Shown piece after piece: positions 1 to 5,102 of a DNA stretch of 5,931 nt (within the stretch, counting starts at the first letter, position 1; the number at the start of each line of letters is the position of its first letter). The notes under the pieces were generated by a model that was not told the DNA's origin, did not search any database, and was given only the letters and a program-made list of their open reading frames with translations. The position numbers and the translations under genes were made by a program. The DNA is taken from NCBI GenBank assembly GCA_017848075.1, contig JAGALG010000239.1, positions 1 to 5,931 on the forward strand, written 5' to 3'. Source of the DNA: Oscillospiraceae bacterium. Its GTDB lineage: Bacteria; Bacillota; Clostridia; Oscillospirales; Ruminococcaceae.

Positions 1-963
1 GAACTGGGTGAAGGCGAGGAAGAAGAGGAAATCATCATCGCCAGCAGTACCCCTTACATTATTGTAGAGGAATTTGATTTTGCAGGCGGCAGCACTCAGG
101 TGGCTGCTGGCAGCAGTTTCAATCTGAATCTGGTGTGCACCAATACCCACCGAAGCATTGATTTGGAAAATATTATTATGAAGGTGACGGCAACAGACGG
201 TCTGCAACTGACCAGCTCTTCCAATACCTTCTATGTAAACCGCCTGAAACGGAAGGATAGCTTTGAGAAAGAGCTGGATATTTCCGTTTTGGCCAATGCA
301 GAGGCGAAATCTCATACCATTACCGTTAGCTTCCAGTATGAATATGTAGCTGATGATGCCCGTCAGAAGGGTGAAATGAGTCAGGACATTACCATTCCGG
401 TCGTACAACAGGATCGTTTCTCTGCTGACCCAATTACTGAAGTTCGGGAAATGACTGTTGGCGAGGAAATCGATATCCTGTCCAAATACATGAACAAGTC
501 CCGTGGTGAGCTGTTTAACCTGACTGCGACTTTGGAATGTGAGGAATCCATCCTTTGCGAGGAGAAAATTCTCCATAAAGGCAATATCTTAGCTGGTGGT
601 TCCGGTGAAATGGAATTCAGCCTGTCCGGTACTGTGCCGGGTACTTATGATTGTACCATTATTTATACCTACGAAGACTCTGTTGGTATTGTAAAGGAGA
701 CCCGCGTACCATTCCAGGTGACCTTTGTGGAAGCGCCTGTCTATGAATGGGATCAGCCTGTAATGGAAGAAATTCCAATGGATGATATGATGTACGATGA
801 ATTTGGCAACCCAATCGACCCAATGGCGGCGGAAGAAGGATTGAGCCAAAATCAGAAGATTATGATCGGAGCAGGTGCAGTTATTGTTGTGATCGCAGCA
901 GCTCTTATCATCCGCAAACGCAAGAAGGCAAAAGAATTCGAGGACGACGATGAAAATTTCTGA
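1..963 (+). CDS. Membrane-anchored extracytoplasmic beta-domain protein of an ABC operon (5' end missing)
   Basis: The frame is open from base 1 to the TGA at 961-963, giving 320 residues of a protein whose N-terminus lies outside the window. The GTG at 100 is inside the domain and is not a plausible start. The visible part begins with an acidic linker (GEGEEEEE, residues 4-11). Two beta-rich segments follow, at roughly residues 18-137 and 138-240. Their alternating hydrophobic strands and phrases such as GTYDCTIIYTY resemble the CARDB/NEW3 Ig-like domains of COG1361-type S-layer-like proteins. After a Met/Asp/Glu-rich linker (about 245-283) comes one hydrophobic helix (about 285-304), then a basic stop-transfer RKRKKAK and an acidic tail. 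The expected topology is domains outside, tail inside. The next gene, an ABC permease, starts inside this one, so the protein is probably a partner or accessory of that transporter. The family assignment is by appearance only and the substrate is unknown. Confidence 0.75.
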   Translation, partial: ELGEGEEEEEIIIASSTPYIIVEEFDFAGGSTQVAAGSSFNLNLVCTNTHRSIDLENIIMKVTATDGLQLTSSSNTFYVNRLKRKDSFEKELDISVLANAEAKSHTITVSFQYEYVADDARQKGEMSQDITIPVVQQDRFSADPITEVREMTVGEEIDILSKYMNKSRGELFNLTATLECEESILCEEKILHKGNILAGGSGEMEFSLSGTVPGTYDCTIIYTYEDSVGIVKETRVPFQVTFVEAPVYEWDQPVMEEIPMDDMMYDEFGNPIDPMAAEEGLSQNQKIMIGAGAVIVVIAAALIIRKRKKAKEFEDDDENF

Positions 964-2371
964 TTTGATTTCTATGACCGTCAAAAACCTGCTGCGCCGT
1001 AAAACCAGAACACTGCTTACAGTAGCGGGCGTTATTGTCGGTACCTGTTCCATTGTGCTGATGGTGTCCTTGGGTATCGGTCAAACAGAAGCGCTGGAAC
1101 AGAGCATTTCTCAGATGGGTGACTTGACCCTGATTGAGATCTATAACTATAACAGCAACAGCGGCGTCACCCTGAATGAGGAAACCATGCGGCAGATCCT
1201 GAACATGGATGGCGTTAAAGGTGGCACTCCTTTCTGGGACGAAGCAAATATGAGCCTGCAGCTCTATTCCGGTAAAAAAGACCGCTATCAGATGTATCTT
1301 TGGAATGTGAGAGGTATCTACGCCGACCAGTTGGAAAACATGGATTTTCAACTGGCAGAAGGAGAGCTTTTACCTTTGGAGACCGAGAGTGGCTCTTATC
1401 TGAAAAATAAAAAAGTTCGTTTGCTCATGGGTAATAAGATGGTCTATGAGTTCTATGACAGCAAGGCTTCCGGTGAGGCAGCCTATCGCTGGGAAGGTAT
1501 GCTGGATGCCAATGGTAATCAGCTGGAACCCTTCGTTGATGTCATGGAAGACGAGCTGACCTTGATCCTGCGCAATGAACAGTACGATGAGCAGGGAAAT
1601 CCGCTCTTTGATGATCTTCGTCTGGATGTGGAGATCAGTGGCTTGCTGGGTTCGACAGACCCGAATGTATACAATGAACACAGCTACAGTGCTTATATGG
1701 ATATCCGGGATCTGCAGCAGTTGTATCGGGAATATCGGGAAGCGTTTGAACTGGAGGACGATGAGAACACAGCCAATATGGAGAATCCAAGCTATCGCCA
1801 TGCACAGATCAAAGCGGAGAGCATTGACGATGTAGAGGCAGTGGATCAGGCCATCAAGGATATGGGTTTTGAGACCTACTCTCTGAACTCCATTCGAGAA
1901 CCGATGATGGAACAGATGCAGCAACAACAGCTGTTTTTGGGTGGTATTGGCGCCATCTCTCTTTTGGTTGCAGCCATCGGTATCAGTAATACCATGGTTA
2001 TGTCCATCTACGAGCGCACCCGTGAGATCGGTATTATGAAGGTCTTGGGCTGCAAGCTGGGTAATATCCGCAGCATTTTCCTGATGGAGGCTGGTTTGAT
2101 CGGATTCTTTGGCGGCTTGGCTGGTGTGGGAATCAGCTATGGCTTATCTTATGGTCTCAACTATTTGACCAGTTCCGGTGCAGTGAATGCCAATGGCCTT
2201 CTTGGCTCGATGCTGGGCGGTTACGGTTCCGGCGGAAGCCTGTCTGTTATCCCATTGTGGCTGGCGGCAGCAGCCGTTTTGTTTGCTACGATCATTGGCT
2301 TGCTTTCCGGTTTCTCCCCGGCAAATCGTGCAGTGAAGATCAGCGCGCTGGAAGCTATTAAACATGAATAA
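950..2371 (+). CDS. ABC transporter permease, MacB/FtsX family
   Basis: This complete 473-residue protein has the MacB architecture. A cytoplasmic basic N-terminus (KNLLRRKTRTLLT) leads into TM1 at about residues 21-44. A large extracytoplasmic MacB periplasmic core-type domain follows (about 45-325). The C-terminal FtsX domain has TM2 (about 329-353), TM3 (about 376-400) and TM4 (about 434-455). The motif after TM2, IYERTREIGIMKVLG, is the family's cytoplasmic coupling segment, and the end (SPANRAVKISALEAIKHE) matches the usual P-A-x-R-A...EAL tail. In this family such permeases dimerise and work with a separate ATPase as mechanotransmission devices for export, peptide or antibiotic resistance, or envelope signalling. 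The ATG at 950 overlaps the upstream gene by 14 bases and has GAGG at 940-943 with a 6-base gap, so the two genes are probably translationally coupled. No ATPase gene is visible; it should lie upstream. The substrate cannot be predicted. Confidence 0.93.
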   Translation: MKISDLISMTVKNLLRRKTRTLLTVAGVIVGTCSIVLMVSLGIGQTEALEQSISQMGDLTLIEIYNYNSNSGVTLNEETMRQILNMDGVKGGTPFWDEANMSLQLYSGKKDRYQMYLWNVRGIYADQLENMDFQLAEGELLPLETESGSYLKNKKVRLLMGNKMVYEFYDSKASGEAAYRWEGMLDANGNQLEPFVDVMEDELTLILRNEQYDEQGNPLFDDLRLDVEISGLLGSTDPNVYNEHSYSAYMDIRDLQQLYREYREAFELEDDENTANMENPSYRHAQIKAESIDDVEAVDQAIKDMGFETYSLNSIREPMMEQMQQQQLFLGGIGAISLLVAAIGISNTMVMSIYERTREIGIMKVLGCKLGNIRSIFLMEAGLIGFFGGLAGVGISYGLSYGLNYLTSSGAVNANGLLGSMLGGYGSGGSLSVIPLWLAAAAVLFATIIGLLSGFSPANRAVKISALEAIKHE

Positions 2372-2408
2372 GAAAAAGTCCCACTGGTTTACCAGTGGGA
2401 CTTTTTCT
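2371..2408. terminator. Bidirectional intrinsic terminator between convergent genes
   Basis: A perfect 17-bp stem (2371-2387 with 2392-2408) closes a 4-base TTTA loop. The stem has a GC-rich core (GTCCCACTGG) flanked by A5 on the left and T5 on the right, so the transcript on either strand ends in a U-run. It can therefore stop both the ABC permease mRNA and the MATE mRNA. Its first base is the last base of the permease stop codon and its last base is the first plus-strand base of the MATE stop triplet (2408-2410). Confidence 0.95.
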
Positions 2409-3802
2409 TATGCTTCTATTTGATTGTGAAGAGGGTTCCAGCTTCCCTTGATATAGCAGTATAGGAAGAGGAAGAAGAGCAGGAGATTGTGGGCGATCAT
2501 GCAGGCCCAGGCAGCAACCAGCCCCATGGACAACATCTGTGTGCAGAGGAAAGTACCGCAGATACGAATCAGCCACATGCCGATGATGTTGAAAACGAAA
2601 GGCTCCCGTGTTTTACCGACGCCCATCATCATGCCTTCAATAATGATGGAGAAACCATAGAATGGTTCCGATACAGCAACCATGCGGAGCACCGTTGCAC
2701 CCAAATCAATGACTTCTGTATTGCTGGAGAAGATACTCATAAGAGCAGGTGCAGCAGCAAAGAGCGCAGCACCGGAAAGGATCATCAAACCGATCTCGAT
2801 TGGAATAAACATGGTAGAAAGATCTTTCATGCGTTTTCTATCACGAGCGCCGTATGCATTACCAACCAAGGTAGCGGCGGCTGTCTGCATGCCGTAACCC
2901 GGAATATAGAAGGCAGATTCTACAGTGTTTGCAATCGTGTGGGCGGCGGTAGCCACTTCGCCCAGAGAATTGATCATAGCAGCAATGGCTACATAGCCAA
3001 GAGAGGTTCCAAAGCGCTGCAGCATATTGGGGAAGGCAACCTTCATGCAAGGGCGAAGGATCTCCGGATCAGGACGGAACTTCATGCCCCGTGGAGAAAC
3101 CATAGGATGCCGCCACAAAACAATGGTGATATAAAGACCGCCTACCGTAAATGCGATGGCGCTGGCAATGGCAGCACCGACGACACCCCAACCGGCACCG
3201 GGCATGGTGAAGGAAAGACCCAATAGATTGAGAGTGCGTGTTGGATAGATCAGAAGGAAGTTCAAAGTCACATTGATCAGGTTGACGGCAACACCGACCT
3301 TCATCGGTGTTTTGGTATCACCGGCAGCACGGAGCACAGTACCGAAGATGCTGCTGGCAGTACGAGGCAGCATAGGAAGATACAAAATGAAGAAATAAGT
3401 AGAAGCGAGGGATTGGATGCTTTCATCCACCTGCATCCATACAGGAATCATTCCACTGAGAGACAGGGTGATTACGGTAAAGAGAGAGCCAACGGTCAGT
3501 ACCACAAGAACGGCCTGAGAAACAGCTTTCTGTGCGGCAGCCCGGTCATTGGCACCGCAGGCACGGGCGATAAAAGAAAGAAAACCAACGCCCAAAGCAG
3601 AGATCGTGCTGAATACCATCCAGCCTACGGTACTGGTTGCACCAACGGCAGCAGTGGCCTGTGTACCTAAAGAGCCAACCATAGCAGTATCGATATATTG
3701 AACGGCGGTCTGCATCACCTGCTCCAGAATTGTTGGCCAAGCTAAGGTCAGGATGATGGCAATGGTGGACCAAGCCTCTTTCTTTCGTATTTGTTGTAAC
3801 AT
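2408..3802 (-). CDS. MATE family efflux transporter (NorM-like)
   Basis: This is a complete 464-residue, very hydrophobic protein of the usual MATE length (about 440-470, 12 TM helices). The first half opens with TLAWPTILEQVMQTAVQYIDTAMVG, rendered here by its key parts: Pro23, Gln28 and Asp38 in TM1, followed by the loop SLGTQATAAVGA. The family motif R-A-AGDTKTP is at residues 158-166. The internal repeat starts near residue 250 (KVAFPNMLQRFG, 254-265), consistent with the two six-helix halves. MATE proteins export cationic drugs, dyes or metabolites across the cytoplasmic membrane using a Na+ or H+ gradient; the substrate cannot be told here. The ATG at 3802-3800 is chosen because AAAGGA lies 12 bases upstream, a somewhat long gap, and the promoter is just beyond. 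The gene is monocistronic, between its own promoter at 3845-3875 and the terminator at 2371-2408. Confidence 0.95.
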   Translation of the reverse strand: MLQQIRKKEAWSTIAIILTLAWPTILEQVMQTAVQYIDTAMVGSLGTQATAAVGATSTVGWMVFSTISALGVGFLSFIARACGANDRAAAQKAVSQAVLVVLTVGSLFTVITLSLSGMIPVWMQVDESIQSLASTYFFILYLPMLPRTASSIFGTVLRAAGDTKTPMKVGVAVNLINVTLNFLLIYPTRTLNLLGLSFTMPGAGWGVVGAAIASAIAFTVGGLYITIVLWRHPMVSPRGMKFRPDPEILRPCMKVAFPNMLQRFGTSLGYVAIAAMINSLGEVATAAHTIANTVESAFYIPGYGMQTAAATLVGNAYGARDRKRMKDLSTMFIPIEIGLMILSGAALFAAAPALMSIFSSNTEVIDLGATVLRMVAVSEPFYGFSIIIEGMMMGVGKTREPFVFNIIGMWLIRICGTFLCTQMLSMGLVAAWACMIAHNLLLFFLFLYCYIKGSWNPLHNQIEA

Positions 3803-3844
3803 AATCGATCGATATCCTTTCTGAAGGGTTGTTATATCTTATTT

Positions 3845-3875
3845 ATTATACTACCTGAAGTCGGCTTTAAGTCAA
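3845..3875 (-). promoter_or_regulatory. MATE gene promoter with 19-bp spacer and central dyad (MerR-type)
   Basis: Read on the minus strand, a -35 box TTGACT (3875-3870) and a perfect -10 box TATAAT (3850-3845) are separated by 19 bp. The spacer carries an imperfect dyad, ACTTAAAG-N4-CTTCAGGT (3872-3853), with 6 of 8 base pairs matching. Overlong spacers with a dyad between the boxes are typical of promoters twisted into activity by MerR-family regulators. Transcription would start near 3838, leaving a leader of about 36 bases. The boxes are seen directly; the regulator type is inferred. The flavoredoxin promoter has the same layout. Confidence 0.75.
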
Positions 3876-3900
3876 GAGTCAACAACGAGAAAAGGGAAAT

Positions 3901-3938
3901 ACAAACAAAAAATCCCAGGAAAACAAGTTCCCGGGATT
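3901..3938 (-). terminator. Intrinsic terminator of the flavoredoxin gene
   Basis: On the minus strand, the arm AATCCCGGGAA (3938-3928) pairs with TTCCTGGGATT (3921-3911) through 11 pairs, including one G-U, around a 6-base loop. A T-rich tail (3912-3901) follows, starting with six T. It lies just 5 bases past the flavoredoxin stop and has no T-run on the plus strand, so it acts in one direction only. It separates the flavoredoxin transcript from the MATE promoter downstream. Confidence 0.9.
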
Positions 3939-3943
3939 GATTG

Positions 3944-4504
3944 TTATTTCAGTTTATTACCGTCGCTGAAGGCATTGCCGACTTTTTCGCCGAGAACCAG
4001 ATAAGCGTGATTCATTGGGTCGTAGGTGATCGGACGGAGCTTGGCAGGATCAATATTTCCTTTTTCGTCCAGAACTTTTTCGTCAGCACAAACATTGATG
4101 ATCTCGCCCACCAGTCGGCAGCTTTCCGGATCGTAGCTGAGCAGTTTGCATTCCAAGGCCATCGGTAATTCATCGATGAGCGGAGCATCCACAAATTCGG
4201 ATTTGGTGGTGTGGAAGCCAGCTTTTTCTACTTTCTTTGGTTCCTTATTACCGGAAACGATACCAACATAGTCACATTCTACCACATGATCCGCATCGGC
4301 CATGCTGACTGTAAAAGCACCGCGAGCTAAAATATTTTCCATGGTCTTGTGACCGGCGCTGATGCACATGGTGATCTGGTTGGATTCACTGATGCCGCCC
4401 CATGCTGCGTTCATGGCGTCTGGAGTGCCGTCCTTGCCGTAGGTAGCCAAAATAAAAACAGGCTGTGGATAGAGGATAGGTTTTGCTCCGAAGTTCTTTC
4501 TCAT
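3944..4504 (-). CDS. Flavoredoxin / flavin reductase-like FMN-binding protein
   Basis: This 186-residue protein belongs to the flavin reductase-like FMN-binding split-barrel family (flavoredoxin, DIM6/NTAB type). Key parts are YPQPVFILATYGKDGTPDAM (residues 12-31), the conserved MNAAWGG (31-37), SAGHKTMENI (49-58) and FTVSMAD, which in this family line the FMN site. The C-terminal half (CKLLSYD...LVGEIINV, then YLVLGE) is the usual barrel end. Members bind FMN and act as small soluble electron carriers or NAD(P)H-flavin reductases; the physiological partner is not evident here. The ATG at 4504-4502 is chosen because AGGAGGA (4517-4511) sits 6 bases upstream. An in-frame upstream start at 4567 would lie in the promoter, before the expected transcription start. 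The gene has its own promoter and terminator. Confidence 0.92.
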   Translation of the reverse strand: MRKNFGAKPILYPQPVFILATYGKDGTPDAMNAAWGGISESNQITMCISAGHKTMENILARGAFTVSMADADHVVECDYVGIVSGNKEPKKVEKAGFHTTKSEFVDAPLIDELPMALECKLLSYDPESCRLVGEIINVCADEKVLDEKGNIDPAKLRPITYDPMNHAYLVLGEKVGNAFSDGNKLK

Positions 4505-4510
4505 AGTAAG

Positions 4511-4517
4511 TCCTCCT
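4511..4517 (-). promoter_or_regulatory. Ribosome binding site that fixes the flavoredoxin start
   Basis: On the minus strand this reads AGGAGGA, followed by 6 bases and ATG. It is a near-perfect Shine-Dalgarno site. It places the start at 4504 rather than at the in-frame position 4567, which overlaps the promoter. Confidence 0.9.
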
Positions 4518-4532
4518 GAATGAAATAATGAT

Positions 4533-4548
4533 GGCGGAGGCTTCCGCC
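4533..4548 (-). other. Leader hairpin at the 5' end of the flavoredoxin mRNA
   Basis: GGCGGA (4533-4538) and TCCGCC (4543-4548) form a 6-bp GC-rich stem with a 4-base loop. With transcription expected to begin near 4552, the hairpin would sit within a few bases of the mRNA 5' end, where such stems often protect against decay. It has no U-run, so it is not a terminator, and it leaves the ribosome site at 4511-4517 free. Confidence 0.5.
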
Positions 4549-4558
4549 TGACAAGTCT

Positions 4559-4589
4559 ATTGTACAACTTGAAGTGGACTTGATGTCAA
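4559..4589 (-). promoter_or_regulatory. Flavoredoxin promoter with 19-bp spacer and central dyad (MerR-type)
   Basis: On the minus strand a perfect -35 TTGACA (4589-4584) and a -10 TACAAT (4564-4559) are 19 bp apart. The spacer region holds the dyad ACATCAAG-N4-CTTCAAGT (4586-4567), 6 of 8 pairs matching, in exactly the same position relative to the -10 box as in the MATE promoter. The core CAAGTCCACTT resembles the centre of a SoxR box (CAAGTTAACTT). The two promoters agree at 24 of 31 positions. MerR-family control is inferred from spacer length and dyad. Confidence 0.75.
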
Positions 4590-4669
4590 GAGAATTTTTA
4601 TTTTTGACGATCAGGTCGATCAGAAAGTTACAATAGGGTAAAAGAATAGAAATTATTTCCTCGAAATGC

Positions 4670-4698
4670 TTGACAAACAGCAACAGCGGCGTTATGAT
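4670..4698 (+). promoter_or_regulatory. feoA promoter (sigma-70/A type)
   Basis: A perfect -35 TTGACA (4670-4675), a 17-bp spacer and a -10 TATGAT (4693-4698) form a strong housekeeping promoter. Transcription should begin near 4705, giving a leader of about 65 bases that contains the hairpin at 4712-4729. Confidence 0.85.
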
Positions 4699-4709
4699 AT
4701 GTAATGTCA
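4695..4709 (+). promoter_or_regulatory. Candidate Fur box over the feoA -10 and start site
   Basis: TGATATGTAATGTCA agrees with the Fur core consensus TGATAATNATTATCA at 10 of 14 defined positions and has TGA/TCA ends; 5 of 7 half-site pairs are symmetric. It overlaps the -10 box and the expected start site, where an iron-loaded repressor would block feoA. The match is partial, so this is a candidate only. Confidence 0.4.
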
Positions 4710-4711
4710 AA

Positions 4712-4729
4712 GGTTAGCTGTCGCTAACC
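4712..4729 (+). promoter_or_regulatory. Perfect 7-bp dyad in the feoA leader (operator or leader hairpin)
   Basis: GGTTAGC (4712-4718) and GCTAACC (4723-4729) are exact inverted repeats around TGTC. In RNA this would be a stem-loop close to the transcript start. As DNA, the half-sites AGGTTAG/CTAACC equal those of DtxR/IdeR boxes, but the spacing is 5 bp longer than that consensus. A degenerate copy with the same 4-base gap occurs before feoB (5034-5049), which favours a protein-binding role. Confidence 0.5.
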
Positions 4730-4769
4730 CGTATTTTGAATCATTGTGAATTGGAATCGGGTGAAACAT

Positions 4770-4982
4770 ATGAACTTGTTGGACGCACAGGAAGGCAAAG
4801 AGTATATCATCAAAAGTATTCAGACAGATGATGAGGAATTGGATGCATTTCTGTTCTCTTTGGGCTGCTACAGCGGCGAGCCGATTACCGTGATTTCTCA
4901 CTTAAAAGGTGGCTGCGTGGTATCCATCAAAGACGGTAGATACAACATTGATAATCAGCTGGCAGAAGCGATTCAGATTTAA
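4770..4982 (+). CDS. feoA: Ferrous iron transport protein A
   Basis: This 70-residue soluble protein has the FeoA SH3-like pattern: NLLDAQEGKEYIIKSI at the start (residues 2-17), then L-x-SLGCYSGEPITVI (28-42), GGCVVSIKDGRYNID (47-61) and LAEAIQI at the end. FeoA is a small cytosolic partner thought to help or regulate the FeoB iron permease. The ATG at 4770 is preferred because GGTGA lies at 4760-4764 and homologues begin near the NLL segment. In-frame GTG codons at 4746 and 4761 are possible but have poorer ribosome sites. The gene is 120 bases upstream of feoB, with a terminator between, which is unusual since feoA and feoB are normally tightly linked. The fold is easy to recognise; the start is less certain. 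Confidence 0.88.
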   Translation: MNLLDAQEGKEYIIKSIQTDDEELDAFLFSLGCYSGEPITVISHLKGGCVVSIKDGRYNIDNQLAEAIQI

Positions 4983-4997
4983 TGTTGCTACTTACCG

Positions 4998-5025
4998 AAA
5001 AGACGATCTGTCAGGTCGTTTTTTT
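4998..5025 (+). terminator. Intrinsic terminator between feoA and feoB
   Basis: ACGATC (5003-5008) pairs with GGTCGT (5014-5019), with one T-G pair, around the 5-base loop TGTCA. The stem can extend through the flanking A and T runs. A run of seven T (5019-5025) follows. It lies 15 bases past the feoA stop. It should end some or all feoA transcripts before feoB, so it may set the feoA:feoB ratio. Confidence 0.8.
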
Positions 5026-5033
5026 GCCCATAA

Positions 5034-5068
5034 GTTAGCTTGAGGTAACAAGGTTTCAAACATGTTAT
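5034..5068 (+). promoter_or_regulatory. Candidate feoB promoter with overlapping dyad
   Basis: TTGAGG (5040-5045) and TGTTAT (5063-5068) are 17 bp apart and each match the sigma-70 consensus at 4 of 6 positions, so this is a weak candidate. The dyad GTTAGC-TTGA-GGTAAC (5034-5049, 5 of 6 pairs) covers the -35 box. It repeats the sequence and the 4-base gap of the dyad in the feoA leader. If both are real, one regulator could control both genes. Confidence 0.4.
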
Positions 5069-5102
5069 GGATCCGAGAGGATTGAAATAAGGAGGCAGAA
5101 TC

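Noticed and set aside
2489..3226. A 245-codon open frame on the plus strand inside the MATE gene.
   Set aside because: It is antisense to a clearly recognisable MATE protein. Its translation is rich in His, Asn and Arg without domain motifs, and it has no promoter or ribosome site.
3803..3814. Palindrome ATCGATCGAT just before the MATE start, as an operator.
   Set aside because: It is a short simple CGAT repeat between the ribosome site and the ATG, with no second copy; chance is sufficient.
4505..4567. A 21-residue N-terminal extension of flavoredoxin, from the in-frame start at 4567.
   Set aside because: It would begin upstream of the -10 box and expected transcription start, has no ribosome site, and the residues do not resemble the family; AGGAGGA at 4511-4517 supports the start at 4504.
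4512..4730. A riboswitch or structured RNA in the flavoredoxin-feoA divergent region.
   Set aside because: Only two short independent hairpins on opposite strands are visible, with no multi-helix junction or known aptamer motif.
5059..5066. Palindrome AACATGTT before feoB.
   Set aside because: An 8-base palindrome is expected by chance and it has no partner near feoA.
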